Assembly (NCBI RefSeq): GCF_003403315.2
Contig: NZ_CP048407.1
Location: 2,756,916 to 2,820,915, forward strand
Direction of reading: 5' to 3'
Source: Thermaerobacter sp. PB12/4term
Lineage (GTDB): Bacteria; Bacillota; Sulfobacillia; Thermaerobacterales; Thermaerobacteraceae
DNA: 64,000 nucleotides
How positions within the stretch are numbered: position 1 is the stretch's first letter; each line of letters opens with the position of its first letter. Of the stretch, positions 53,864 through 62,590 are shown piece after piece. Made by a program: the position numbers and the translations under genes. The notes under the pieces were generated by a model. The model saw only the letters and a list, made by a program, of their open reading frames with translations. It did no database searches and was not told where the DNA came from.

Positions 53864-54841
53864 GTGCCGCGACGTGACACCCCACAAGCCCAGGAGGGCC
53901 CGGCCCTGCCTCCGTTCCGGGCGGAACTGCGGGTCCGGGCAGAGGATCCCCGCGGATGGCAATTACTGGGCGAGACTCTGGCCGTCTGGCTGGAACAGCG
54001 GGGCAGCCGGCGCCTGGCTGTGGTCTGCATCGGCACGGACCGTTCCACGGGCGATGCCCTCGGGCCCCTGGTGGGCACCCTGCTCGCCCGCAGCGGGGAG
54101 GTGGCCCGGTATGAGGTGGTGTTGCTGGGAACCCTGGACGAACCGGTCCACGCCGGCAACCTGGACCAGGCCATCGCCCGGCTGGCCGCCCTGGAGACCG
54201 GCACCACCGTGCTGGCGGTGGACGCCTGCCTCGGGCGCAGCGAGAACGTGGGCAGTATCAGCGCCGGGCGGGGCGCCCTGCAGCCGGGGGCGGGCGTCAA
54301 CAAGTCGCTGCCGGCGGTGGGTCACCTGTTCGTCACGGGCACCGTCAACGTAGGGGGATTCATGGAGTACTTCGTCCTGCAGAACACCAGGCTGGGACTG
54401 GTCCTGCGGATGGCCGAAGCCATCGCCGCGGGCATCGCCCTGGCCGCCCGCCTGCACTTTGCGCGGCCGGGCCCGGCGCGAGCCGCCGGCGGGGTACCCG
54501 TGGCCCTGAGGGCGACCCGCGACCTCCGGCCGGGCGGCGATGAGGCGCCCGCGGCGCCATCCACCGCACGGCGGGTGCCGGCCGGCGCCGGGTGGACCGC
54601 CCCGGCACCCGCCGGCACCGTCCCGGCCGGCGGGAAATCGGGCGGCCCGGGGTGCTCCGGCGCGGGCGCTGACGGTGCGGTAGAGGGGCGGCCCCCGGCA
54701 GGTGAACCGGTCCCGGGCCGTCCGGATTCGACCGCCCCCTTGCTGCTGACCCTCAGCCTGGTTGCGGCTTCCCAGCGGCCTGGGACCACGTCCGGGGACA
54801 CGGCGGAAGCCACAGCCGGGAGCAGCGCCGCCCAGGGTTAG
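53864..54841 (+). CDS. yyaC: Sporulation protein YyaC (DUF1256, GPR-like fold)
   Basis: 325 residues from GTG 53864, with GGAGGGAG upstream. The core (residues ~40-200) holds LAVVCIGTDRSTGDALGPLV, LLGTLDEPVHAGNLDQAIA, VLAVDACLGRSENVGSISAG, GAGVNKSLPAVGHLFVTGTV and GGFMEYFVLQNTRLGLVLRM. All are typical of YyaC, a relative of the spore protease GPR. The remaining ~125 residues are a low-complexity tail absent from family members of ~205 residues. YyaC is expressed during sporulation in Bacillus (family knowledge), so this organism likely makes or made spores. Confidence 0.93.
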   Translation: MPRRDTPQAQEGPALPPFRAELRVRAEDPRGWQLLGETLAVWLEQRGSRRLAVVCIGTDRSTGDALGPLVGTLLARSGEVARYEVVLLGTLDEPVHAGNLDQAIARLAALETGTTVLAVDACLGRSENVGSISAGRGALQPGAGVNKSLPAVGHLFVTGTVNVGGFMEYFVLQNTRLGLVLRMAEAIAAGIALAARLHFARPGPARAAGGVPVALRATRDLRPGGDEAPAAPSTARRVPAGAGWTAPAPAGTVPAGGKSGGPGCSGAGADGAVEGRPPAGEPVPGRPDSTAPLLLTLSLVAASQRPGTTSGDTAEATAGSSAAQG

Positions 54842-54931
54842 GGCGGCCTCCACCCGGCCGTTGCCCGCTGCAACGCCGGTCGCCGTAGCCGGGGGCAGCG
54901 TCCCCCGCCGGGGCCGGCGACGGAGCCGCCT

Positions 54932-55909
54932 CTAGTCGGAATGGGCCTTGCGGGGATGGAAGGGCGCAGCTTCCCCGGGCGGCCGGGAGGCTGCCGCCGC
55001 ATGCCGTGCCGCGCCGGCCGGCACCACCACCGCCATGCCTCCGGGGTGATTGCGGTAACGCACCGGGAGGTAGCCTGCAGGCTCCCCGTCGGCGTGCACG
55101 GCCACCTGCTCGCGGCTGCGGATCTCCACCGTGGCCCCGCGGAGGCAGGTGACCAGGCGGTGCCGCACGTGGGTGCCGCGGAAGACCTTCGGAAAGACCA
55201 TCAGCGTCTCAAGCTTCCCCAGGTCCCCGATGAGGAGGATGTCAAACTGGGCGTCATCGGGGGTCGCACCTGGGAGGATGTGCATGCCCCCTCCGTAATA
55301 GGGCGAGTTGCCGACCACCGTCATCAGGGACACGTGGCGGTGGACCCGGCCGTCCACGTGGATCTCCATCAGGACGTTGCGGTAGCGGCGCAGGGTGCGC
55401 AGCATGGAGAGGACATAGGGGAGGGCACCCCGCCCGGGACCGCCCTCTTCGTATACCCGGCGGGCGACCTCGGCGTCGAACCCGGCGCCGCTGACGTTGA
55501 CGAAGTAGCGCCCGCCCTCGGCCGTCTCGAGATGGCCCAGGTCCAGCCGGCGCACGTGCCCCCGGGTCACCACATCCGCAATGCCCTCTGGCGTCGGGCT
55601 GATCTGGAGGCCGCGCGCCAGGTCATTCCCCGTTCCCAGGGGTACCACCACCAGGGCCGGGCCTCCAGGCCCCAGCCCGTTCACGGCTTCGTGGACGGTG
55701 CCGTCGCCGCCCGTGACCAGCAGCAGCTCCACGTGCCGCTCTCGGGCCCGGCGGGCCATCTCCCGGGCATCTCCGGGCGCCGCAGTATACCAGACCTCCG
55801 GGGAGACACCCCGCCGCCTCAGGGCGGCCTCGAAGGCCGGCCAGGTCCGGCCGGCCCGCCCCCGTCCCGCCACGGGGTTGACGATGGCCACGATCCCGGA
55901 CAAGCGCAT
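54932..55909 (-). CDS. Diacylglycerol kinase / YegS-type lipid kinase
   Basis: 325 residues from ATG 55909 with GAGAGGAG 5 nt upstream. DAGK catalytic motifs: IVAIVNPVAGRGRAG, LLLVTGGDGTVHEAVNGL, VVVPLGTGNDLARGL, FVNVSGAGFDAEVARRV and the C-terminal VAVHADGEPAG. The GGDGT glycine-rich loop binds ATP. It phosphorylates diacylglycerol or a similar lipid at the membrane; exact lipid not determinable. It converges with yyaC over a 90-bp gap. Confidence 0.92.
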   Translation of the reverse strand: MRLSGIVAIVNPVAGRGRAGRTWPAFEAALRRRGVSPEVWYTAAPGDAREMARRARERHVELLLVTGGDGTVHEAVNGLGPGGPALVVVPLGTGNDLARGLQISPTPEGIADVVTRGHVRRLDLGHLETAEGGRYFVNVSGAGFDAEVARRVYEEGGPGRGALPYVLSMLRTLRRYRNVLMEIHVDGRVHRHVSLMTVVGNSPYYGGGMHILPGATPDDAQFDILLIGDLGKLETLMVFPKVFRGTHVRHRLVTCLRGATVEIRSREQVAVHADGEPAGYLPVRYRNHPGGMAVVVPAGAARHAAAASRPPGEAAPFHPRKAHSD

Positions 55910-56047
55910 CGACTCCTCTCGCCACGGTGCGGCCAAGGCCGTCCGCTCCACAGCCCCCGCAATAGGCTGCTCCCGGCGCCATGCCGAGGCCGCATGTGTT
56001 CCCCGCGCTCCGGTCCGCTGGAGCCGGCCCGGGAGGCCCTTCCTGCC

Positions 56048-56665
56048 CTAGCGGGTCGAACGCGGCCCCGCCCGGCCCGGCGCAGGGGTGCCCACCGCCG
56101 GTGCCGGCGGCTCCCCCGCCAGAGCCCGCCGGATGGCCTCCCGCTCCTCCTCGCTAAGCAGATAGGGGGAACTGCCGCCGGCGATGGGCTTGGCATACGT
56201 CCGCGTTTCCTCCCGGCCCGCCAGGGTGGTGATGACGGCGCCGTTGCCGTGGGCGTCGAGCAGGGCGAGAGCGAAGCTCTGCTCCCCTCCGGTGTTGGGA
56301 AAGGCGTTGAACCGCACCACCGCCACGTGACGCACGCAGCGGGCCAGTTCTTCCGCCATCTCCATCACCCGCCGGCCGGTATCGTCCTGGGCCACCTCCA
56401 GGCGGTGCAACCGGGCCAGCACGTCCCCCAGGCTGGGTTCGTCGGGCTGGCGGGTGGCCGCCACGCCGTTCCGTCCCGGGGCGCGCAACCAGCGCTCCAG
56501 GGTGCGCAGGCGCCGGTGGGCGGCGCCGGCCCGCCAGGTCGCGATCAGGGCGATCACCAGGGAGGCGGCCGCCATCCCGCCGGGGCGGGCCGCGATGGCG
56601 GCCACCAGCTGCCGGAAGAATTGGATGAGGTCCTGCCATGAAAACGAAGCGAGAAAGTCCTGCAT
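56048..56665 (-). CDS. DUF4446 family membrane protein
   Basis: 205 residues. One N-terminal span (GGMAAASLVIALIATWRAG) leads to a coiled region and the conserved domain HVAVVRFNAFPNTGGEQSFA, LALLDAHGNGAVITTLAG, REETRTYAKPIAGGSS and YLLSEEEREAIRRAL. The family of unknown function (YyaB/DUF4446) is regularly found directly downstream of parB in Clostridia, as here (28 bp). Confidence 0.9.
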   Translation of the reverse strand: MQDFLASFSWQDLIQFFRQLVAAIAARPGGMAAASLVIALIATWRAGAAHRRLRTLERWLRAPGRNGVAATRQPDEPSLGDVLARLHRLEVAQDDTGRRVMEMAEELARCVRHVAVVRFNAFPNTGGEQSFALALLDAHGNGAVITTLAGREETRTYAKPIAGGSSPYLLSEEEREAIRRALAGEPPAPAVGTPAPGRAGPRSTR

Positions 56666-56693
56666 CCCTGTCTCCCTGCCGTTTCCGAGGGAC

Positions 56694-57590
56694 TTAGAAC
56701 GACGCCGCGGCCGGCGATTCCAGCCGGGCCAGGATGCGCTCCAGGTCGTCCCAGCTGTAGTATTCGATGACGATCTGGCCCCGCGGGCCGCGCCCCCGCA
56801 GGGCCACCCGGGTGTTCAGGGCCCGCTGCAGGCGGTCGATCAGGTCCTGCACTTCCGGTTCGGGCGCAGGCTGCTGGCTGGGTCCCGGACGGCGCCGGGG
56901 GGTCTTGCCCCCGTCCGCCACGCGCTGCTCCAGCTGCCGGACCGTCAGTCCCTCCGAGAGGACCTCCGCGGCCAGCCGGCGCATTTCCACCGGCGAGTGT
57001 ACGCTTAGCAGCACCTTGGCATGGCCCGTGCTGAGCTTCCCCTCGGCCACCAGCCGCCGCACGTCGTCCGGAAGGGAGAGCAGACGCATCAGGTTGGCGA
57101 TGTGGGAACGGCTCTTGCCAACCCGCTGGCTCACCTGCTCCTGGGTGAGCCCCAGTTCCTCGCACAGCATCCGGTAGCCCTGGGCCTCTTCGATGGGGTT
57201 GAGGTCCTCCCGCTGGAGGTTCTCCACCAGGGCGATCTCCATCATTTCAACGTCGGAGAACTCCCGTACCACCGCGGGGACCGTTTCCAGGCCTGCCGCC
57301 TGGGCGGCCCGCCAGCGGCGCTCGCCGGCCACCAGGCGGTACCCGTCGCCTTCGGGGCGCAGCAGCAGGGGCTGGACGATGCCGTGTTGCCGCACCGATT
57401 CCACCAGCTCGGCCAGGGCGTCGGGGTCGAACTGGCGGCGCGGCTGGTAGGGGTTGGGCTGGATGCGGTCGACCGGAACCTGCTCCACCTGCTGGCCGGC
57501 CGTCACGGCCTCCGGACGGACCCCGGGCAACAGGGCATCGAGGCCCTTTACATCGATCCCTCTAGCCAGCCCGCGCTTGTTCCTCGACAT
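56694..57590 (-). CDS. parB: Chromosome partitioning protein ParB (Spo0J)
   Basis: 298 residues from ATG 57590, which overlaps the end of parA by 29 bp. The CTPase domain has IQPNPYQPRRQFDPDALAEL, the GERRWRAAQ motif (LVAGERRWRAAQAAG) and VENLQREDLNPIEEAQGYRM. The helix-turn-helix LTQEQVSQRVGKSRSHIANL reads parS, and a C-terminal dimerisation domain ends the protein. ParB loads at parS, slides as a CTP clamp and recruits SMC (family knowledge). The parS site is 0.9 kb upstream. Confidence 0.96.
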   Translation of the reverse strand: MSRNKRGLARGIDVKGLDALLPGVRPEAVTAGQQVEQVPVDRIQPNPYQPRRQFDPDALAELVESVRQHGIVQPLLLRPEGDGYRLVAGERRWRAAQAAGLETVPAVVREFSDVEMMEIALVENLQREDLNPIEEAQGYRMLCEELGLTQEQVSQRVGKSRSHIANLMRLLSLPDDVRRLVAEGKLSTGHAKVLLSVHSPVEMRRLAAEVLSEGLTVRQLEQRVADGGKTPRRRPGPSQQPAPEPEVQDLIDRLQRALNTRVALRGRGPRGQIVIEYYSWDDLERILARLESPAAASF

Positions 57591-58344
57591 AGTCCACCAC
57601 TTCCTTGGCCAGTTCCATGTACACCTCGGCCCCCCGGGACCGGGCATCGTACAGGATGACCGGCTGGCCATGGCTGGGGGCCTCCGACAGGCGCACGTTG
57701 CGGGGGATGATGGTCCGGAAGACCTTGTCCCGGAAGAACCGCTTGACCTCCTCCACTACCTGAATGGAGAGGTTGGTCCGGGCGTCGAACATGGTCAGCA
57801 CCACACCGTCCAGCACCAGGCCGGGATTGAGGTGGGCCTGCACCGCCCGCAGGGTGTTGAGCAGCTGGCTCAGGCCCTCCAGCGCGTAGTACTCGCACTG
57901 GATGGGTACCAGCAGGCCGTCGGCCGCAGCCATGGCGTTCAGGGTGAGGAGCCCCAGGGACGGGGGACAGTCGATGAGGATGAAGTCATACCCGTCCTTC
58001 ACCCCCTCCAGCGCCCGGCGCAGGCGGGTTTCGCGGCCAAGCATGCCCACCAGCTCCAGCTCCGCTCCCGCCAGCTCGATGTTGGCCGGGACCAGGAACA
58101 GGCCGGGGATGGCCGTCGAGCGGACCACCTCCCGCAGGCCGCGGTCATCGATCAATACATCGTAGATGCTCCGCCCAACCCGCCCCTTGTCCAGGCCAAA
58201 GCCGCTGGTGGTGTTGGCCTGGGGATCGATGTCGACCACCAGCACCCGCTGGCCTAGGGCCGCCAGGCACGCCCCCAGGTTGACGGTGGTGGTCGTCTTG
58301 CCGACTCCACCCTTCTGGTTCGCAATGGCGATAACCCGTCCCAC
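57562..58344 (-). CDS. parA: Chromosome partitioning ATPase ParA (Soj)
   Basis: 260 residues from GTG 58344. Deviant Walker A motif KGGVGKTTTTVNLGACLA with both lysines, VLVVDIDPQANTTSGFGL, and FILIDCPPSLGLLTLNAMAA. No N-terminal HTH, so it is the chromosomal Soj type. It forms ATP-dependent dimers on DNA and moves origins; in Bacillus it also controls DnaA. It lies between noc and parB. Confidence 0.97.
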   Translation of the reverse strand: MGRVIAIANQKGGVGKTTTTVNLGACLAALGQRVLVVDIDPQANTTSGFGLDKGRVGRSIYDVLIDDRGLREVVRSTAIPGLFLVPANIELAGAELELVGMLGRETRLRRALEGVKDGYDFILIDCPPSLGLLTLNAMAAADGLLVPIQCEYYALEGLSQLLNTLRAVQAHLNPGLVLDGVVLTMFDARTNLSIQVVEEVKRFFRDKVFRTIIPRNVRLSEAPSHGQPVILYDARSRGAEVYMELAKEVVDYVEEQARAG

Positions 58345-58459
58345 GGGGTGAGTTGCCTCCTCCCGGCCGGGAACTCGGGGCCGCTACGGGTGACGGGCCC
58401 CGGCAAGCCTCCGGGTTGCGGCCGTCGCGGGCCTCTCATGCAGCGGCGGGGCATCCTAA

Positions 58460-58475
58460 TGTTCCACGTGGAACA
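58460..58475. other. parS centromere site
   Basis: TGTTCCACGTGGAACA is a perfect 16-bp palindrome. It differs from the Bacillus consensus TGTTTCACGTGAAACA only by a symmetric T-to-C/A-to-G pair, and it equals the first 15 bases of the Pseudomonas site. It lies in the parA-noc gap, 5.5 kb from oriC. ParB should load here. Confidence 0.9.
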
Positions 58476-58581
58476 CACCGGGTTCCTGCCGCGCCGTTGC
58501 CCGGACCCTGCCCTGTTAGGACCCGGGACGAACCCGCCCCGCGGCGGGCAGTAACCGGCCCCCAAACCTGGACGGCCCAGC

Positions 58582-59559
58582 TTACCAGGCCTCCCGCCCC
58601 GGCGTACCGCTCGCCCCACCCGAACCCGCTGCGGATCCTGACCCGCCAGCCCCTCCCTGGCCACCGCGGGCGGGTGCCGCCTTGGGGATGCGAATCCGCA
58701 CCTCGATCCACTCGGCCTGCTCGGACTGCTCCACCTCGGCGGCCAGACCGGCCCGCCGCAGCGTCTCCACCCCAGCCCGCACGGTGTTCAAAAGGATCCG
58801 AACGTCTTTGATCGCCCGCAGCCCCTGCAGCCGCCGCTTCCGCCGCCGCGCCGGCGGTTCAGCCCTTCCGGCCGCCAGCGCCCGTTCCACTTCCTCTTCC
58901 AGCTGCCGAACGCTCCACTGCCCGGCGATGGCCAGCTCCAGCAACCGTTCCTGGTCCTCCGGGGTGGGCAGACGCAAAAGAGCCCGGGCGTGCCGCTCGC
59001 TCATCCCCGCCGCCACGATCCGCTGCCTCAGGCCGACGGGCAGGCGGAGCAACCGCAGCTTGTTGGCGACCGTCGACTGCTGCCGCCCCAGCATGGCGGC
59101 CAGCTGTTCCTGCGTCAACCCGAACCGCTGCAGAATATCCTGGTACGCCGCTGCTTCCTCAAAAAAGCCCAGATCCTCCCGCTGCAGGTTCTCCACCAGG
59201 GCCAGCACCGCTGCATCCTGGTCGCCCATGGTGCGGACCACGGCGGGTACCTCGTCCAGGCCGGCCAGCCGGGCCGCACGCCACCGCCGCTCGCCCGCCA
59301 CCAGCTCGTAGCCGCCACCTGGGGCTGGCCGAACCAGCAGCGGCTGCAGTAAACCGACCCGGCGAATGGATTCGGCCAGTTCCGCCAGCGACCCCTCATC
59401 AAACTCCACCCTGGGCTGAAAGGGATTGGGCCGGATGTCCGCAAGCCGGATCCGCCGGACCGTCCCACCGGGCCGCCCGTCACCTGCCGCCTCCGCGGGG
59501 CTGCTGCGGCCATCTTCCCGGTTGCCGCCCATCCATGCCAGCCACTGCCCTGCCCGCAT
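58582..59559 (-). CDS. noc: ParB-family nucleoid occlusion protein Noc
   Basis: 325 residues from ATG 59559 with GGAGGAGG upstream. The ParB core has IRPNPFQPRVEFDEGSLAEL, LVAGERRWRAARLAG, ALVENLQREDLGFFEEAAAY and the HTH LTQEQLAAMLGRQQSTVANK. Order rsmG-noc-parA-parB matches Bacillus and supports Noc rather than a second ParB. Noc binds its own sites, reaches the membrane through its N-terminus and blocks FtsZ rings over DNA. Here the N-terminus (MRAGQWLAWMGGN) is only weakly amphipathic. The C-terminal ~25 residues are Gly/Ser-rich. Confidence 0.85.
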   Translation of the reverse strand: MRAGQWLAWMGGNREDGRSSPAEAAGDGRPGGTVRRIRLADIRPNPFQPRVEFDEGSLAELAESIRRVGLLQPLLVRPAPGGGYELVAGERRWRAARLAGLDEVPAVVRTMGDQDAAVLALVENLQREDLGFFEEAAAYQDILQRFGLTQEQLAAMLGRQQSTVANKLRLLRLPVGLRQRIVAAGMSERHARALLRLPTPEDQERLLELAIAGQWSVRQLEEEVERALAAGRAEPPARRRKRRLQGLRAIKDVRILLNTVRAGVETLRRAGLAAEVEQSEQAEWIEVRIRIPKAAPARGGQGGAGGSGSAAGSGGASGTPGREAW

Positions 59560-59988
59560 TGCCGACCTCCTCCAACCCCGGACGTCAGCCCACCCGCCCG
59601 CTTCCCGCCCCGGCCACCGGCCGTCCGGACCCTCTCCTGACGGTCCCGCGGGCTTCTCCCTCCCGCAATGGCGGCCGCCCGCCGCCCCAGCAGCCGGCCC
59701 TCCCCCGGCCATGGGGCCCCGGCCGGCTGCACACACCCCCTGCTGCACGACCCAACGCGGTCCAGCGGCCGTGCCGCCGGGCCCTTTGCGGAACCTGCTC
59801 CTCCTTCCGGTTTCCCCGCCGCCGGCCCTCGCCCGCCCGCCCCGCCCTGCCTCCCGCCTGGCGCAGCCCCTCCATGTCCGGCGCATGTCCGGCCCGCGTC
59901 ACGACAGCGGCGCCTCGCACTGACAGTACCGCCCCGCATCACCCGGCCGCCGCTGCTGGCCTGGGCCGCCTCGGTGGCGTCGCCTTCC
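59560..59988. other. Gap between rsmG and noc, no gene seen
   Basis: 429 G+C-rich bases. Frames are open on both strands but lack ribosome sites and recognisable products. No clear promoter for noc, no Noc-binding palindrome and no DnaA box were found. Confidence 0.35.
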
Positions 59989-60729
59989 CTATTCCCCGAG
60001 GGGGCGGCGGGCCGGCAGTCCTGCGCGCCGTGGGTAGGCGGCAGGGGTGGGCTCCTCTTTCAGGACCTCGACCAGCACCCGTCGCCCCGCTCCCCCCGGA
60101 AGCTCCACTTCCCGCGGTCCAACCAGCCGGCCGCCTAACACGGCCGCCGCCCGCCCGCCCGCTTCCCACTCTTCCGCGACGCGCGGGCCCTTGTACGCCC
60201 ACAGCCGCCCCCCGACCCGCAAGAGCGGCAGCCCGTATTCCAGCAGGACGTTGAGGGGAGCCACAGCCCGGGCCACCACCACGTCGGCCTGCTCCCTCCA
60301 GGCACCCGTGCGGCCCGCTTCTTCCGCCCGCACCGGCTCCACGGTCACCCGGCCGTCCAGACCCAGCACGGTCACCGCTTCGTGAAGAAAAGCAGCCTTC
60401 TTCACCTGGGATTCCAGCAGCAGGCCCCTCCAGCCGGGCCCCAGGGCCACCAGCAGGGGAATCCCCGGAAAACCTGCTCCACTCCCCAGGTCCGCGAGAA
60501 AACCCTCCGCCGCCCAGGGACCGGCGATCCCGAGCAGCACCAACGAATCCAGGTAGTGCCGCACCAGCGCCTCCGCGTCGTCCCGGATGGCGGTGAGGTT
60601 AAAGCGGCCCGTGGCCTGGCGAACCAGCTCCCAGTGGCGCCACATGGCGACCAAGGCATCCCTGGAGAGCCGCACCCCGCAGGCCGCCCCCAGGCGCGCC
60701 AGTTCGTCCTGCCAGCGCGGGCCGTCCAC
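59989..60729 (-). CDS. rsmG: 16S rRNA (guanine-527-N7) methyltransferase RsmG
   Basis: 246 residues from GTG 60729, behind GGAGGTGG. It has RFNLTAIRDDAEALVRHYLD, the SAM loop FLADLGSGAGFPGIPLLVAL, and ADVVVARAVAPLNVLLEYGL. Loss of RsmG gives low-level streptomycin resistance in other bacteria (family knowledge). It precedes noc, as in Bacillus, but a strong terminator separates it from jag, so it needs its own promoter, which I could not place. Confidence 0.96.
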   Translation of the reverse strand: MDGPRWQDELARLGAACGVRLSRDALVAMWRHWELVRQATGRFNLTAIRDDAEALVRHYLDSLVLLGIAGPWAAEGFLADLGSGAGFPGIPLLVALGPGWRGLLLESQVKKAAFLHEAVTVLGLDGRVTVEPVRAEEAGRTGAWREQADVVVARAVAPLNVLLEYGLPLLRVGGRLWAYKGPRVAEEWEAGGRAAAVLGGRLVGPREVELPGGAGRRVLVEVLKEEPTPAAYPRRAGLPARRPLGE

Positions 60730-60774
60730 CGCTCCACCTCCGCCCCGAACCGCCGGGACCCGGCCGGCGGCTGC

Positions 60775-60808
60775 AAAAAAACGGCCGGCCGGCCTCAGGG
60801 CCGGCCGG
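60775..60808 (-). terminator. Intrinsic terminator overlapping the jag stop codon
   Basis: A perfect 10-bp stem (60799-60808 with 60785-60794) and 4-nt loop are followed on the minus strand by seven T (60781-60775). The jag TGA (60797-60795) is the loop itself, so the terminator is built from the last codons of jag. Confidence 0.93.
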
Positions 60809-61490
60809 TTCCCGTGCTGACGCCACCCCGACCCGGCCTGCGCGGCACGATCACGACCCGGCGGTAGGGTTCCGTTCCCGTGCTCTCCGTTCGCACCTCC
60901 GGGTGGTTCTGCAACGCCAGGTGAACCACCCTCCGCTCGGCCGCCGGCATCGGTTCCAGGGCCACCGGACGGCGGGTCCGCCGCGCGCGCTCCGCCATCC
61001 GCAGGGCCAGCCGCTCCAGGGACTGCCGGCGCCGCTCGCGATATCCCGCCACGTCCAGCACGACCCGCCGTTGCTCCTCGCTCACCCGCGCCGCTGCCAC
61101 GTTGAGCAGGTACTGCAGGGCTTCCAAGGCCACGCCCCGGCGGCCGATCAGGGCACCCAGCTCCGGCCCGCCCTCCATCCGGGCCAGGATCCGGTCGGGC
61201 CCTTCCTCTACGGACACCTGCACCACCAGTCCGGCTGCCCGGGCCAGTTCCTCCAGAAAGGCCGCCGCAAACCGCGCCTTGGTCGGACGAACCCGGGCCT
61301 GGACCACCGCATCCCGCTGCCCCACCAGACCCAGGAACCCCCGGGACGGTTCGGCTACCACCCGCGCCTCCAGCGCCTCGCGGCCCACCCCCAGCTGGCG
61401 CGCCGCGGCCTCCAGGGCTTCTTCCACCGTGCGGCCGCGGGTTTCGATCCAGGGCCCGGCGCCTAGAACCTCACGAAACGCCGCGCTCAT
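60795..61490 (-). CDS. jag: RNA-binding protein Jag (KhpB)
   Basis: 231 residues from ATG 61490, overlapping the end of yidC by 20 bp. Jag-N domain (TRGRTVEEALEAAARQLGV), a KH domain with GALIGRRGVALEALQYLLN, and a C-terminal R3H domain (ALEPMPAAERRVVHLALQ, VRTESTGTEPYRRVVIVP). It binds RNA with KhpA and affects cell division and envelope genes. It ends the rpmH-rnpA-yidD-yidC-jag unit. Confidence 0.95.
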   Translation of the reverse strand: MSAAFREVLGAGPWIETRGRTVEEALEAAARQLGVGREALEARVVAEPSRGFLGLVGQRDAVVQARVRPTKARFAAAFLEELARAAGLVVQVSVEEGPDRILARMEGGPELGALIGRRGVALEALQYLLNVAAARVSEEQRRVVLDVAGYRERRRQSLERLALRMAERARRTRRPVALEPMPAAERRVVHLALQNHPEVRTESTGTEPYRRVVIVPRRPGRGGVSTGTGRP

Positions 61491-62130
61491 GCCCCGCCTT
61501 CCCCTTTCCTGCCGGTGCCGGCGCCGGCCGCCGGTTCATCAGAACCTGCTGGACGATGGAGAAGATGTTGCTGGTCACCCAGTAGAGTGCAAGGCCCGCG
61601 GGAAAGCTCCAGGCAAAGAAGGTCAGCATCGCGGGCATCAACACCAGCATGGTGCGCTGCTGGGGCTGGACGGAGGTCATTGAGGTCTTCATCTGAAAAT
61701 ACGTGGTCACACCGGCCAGGATGGGAAGAACAAACCAGGGATCTGGCTTGCCCAGGTCGGGAATCCAGAGAAACGAGCCGATACTGAAATCGCGGAAAGC
61801 GATGAACAGCGCGTAAAGGATGGGAAACTGGATAAGCAGCGGCAGGCACCCCGCGGCGGGGTTGACGTTATTCTCCCGCCACAGCTGCATGATGGCCTCG
61901 TTGGCCTTCTGGGGGTTGTTCTTGTATTTTTTTTGGATACGTTCCACTTCGGGCTGCAGCGCCTGCATACGCTGCATGGACCGCATTTGAGAGAAGGTAA
62001 GGGGCAAAAGCACGAGGCGGACCAGCACGGTGAACAGGATGATGGACAGGCCAGCGCTGCCGGTGGCGGACCGGCTCAGCTCCAACCCCGCCTCGATCAG
62101 GTCGACGAACCACTGCCACAACTGGCTCAA
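61471..62130 (-). CDS. yidC: Membrane protein insertase YidC (Gram-positive type)
   Basis: 219 residues from TTG 62130 with AAGGAGG upstream. It has no large periplasmic domain. Conserved segments are IILFTVLVRLVLLPLTFSQM (with the catalytic-groove Arg), ENNVNPAAGCLPLLIQFPIL and YALFIAFRDF, then LPILAGVTTYFQMK and FSIVQQVLMNR. An unusual feature is the lack of a clear lipobox signal peptide at the N-terminus. It inserts membrane proteins alone or with SecYEG. It carries an A8 run in the IQKKYKNN region. Confidence 0.95.
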   Translation of the reverse strand: MSQLWQWFVDLIEAGLELSRSATGSAGLSIILFTVLVRLVLLPLTFSQMRSMQRMQALQPEVERIQKKYKNNPQKANEAIMQLWRENNVNPAAGCLPLLIQFPILYALFIAFRDFSIGSFLWIPDLGKPDPWFVLPILAGVTTYFQMKTSMTSVQPQQRTMLVLMPAMLTFFAWSFPAGLALYWVTSNIFSIVQQVLMNRRPAPAPAGKGKAGHERGVS

Positions 62131-62290
62131 ACCGGGGCGCCTCCTTCTGCCATCCCGGAGCCGGCCGCGGTGAACAACCCCTCGGCGGGGGATCCCCGGG
62201 CCGCCGTCGTTTCACAATCTTTTGCCAATTCGACCACGGGTATCCTGAATCCTTGCCCCGGCCGACCCCTTTTGCGCCTGCCCCGCGTCG

Positions 62291-62590
62291 TCACCCAGAG
62301 TCGTCGCCCAGAGCCTTGGACCCCGCGCTGTGATCCGGGCCACGGCCCATCACCCATCTCCCGGGAGAAAGCTGCGGAACGGGGTCATAACCGCCCGGCG
62401 CCCAGGGATGGCAGCGCAGCACGCGGCGCACCGCAAGCCACCCTCCCCGGAAGACGCCATAGCGCTCCACGGCCTCCATGGCATACGCCGAGCAAGTCGG
62501 TGTGTAGCGACAGGCAGGCGGCTTGAGGGGCGAGATCCACCGCCGGTAAAACCCCAGGAGCGCCAGAGCGACCCGCGTCAGCACATGCAT
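62291..62590 (-). CDS. yidD: Membrane protein insertion efficiency factor YidD
   Basis: 99 residues from ATG 62590, whose ATG overlaps the rnpA stop (TGATG). [40 protein letters not shown] and [19 protein letters not shown] are the family's hallmark with its three cysteines. The last ~25 residues are non-conserved. It assists YidC-dependent insertion. Confidence 0.96.
   Translation of the reverse strand: MHVLTRVALALLGFYRRWISPLKPPACRYTPTCSAYAMEAVERYGVFRGGWLAVRRVLRCHPWAPGGYDPVPQLSPGRWVMGRGPDHSAGSKALGDDSG

Noticed and set aside
55340..55360. CACGTG cores at about 55350 and 8905 as further parS sites
   Set aside because: Flanking bases do not match TGTTNCAC/GTGNAACA; both lie inside coding genes (lipid kinase, radA).
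61921..61940. A8 run in yidC as a programmed frameshift site
   Set aside because: The zero frame encodes the conserved IQKKYKNN segment and continues correctly; no downstream stimulatory structure was evident.
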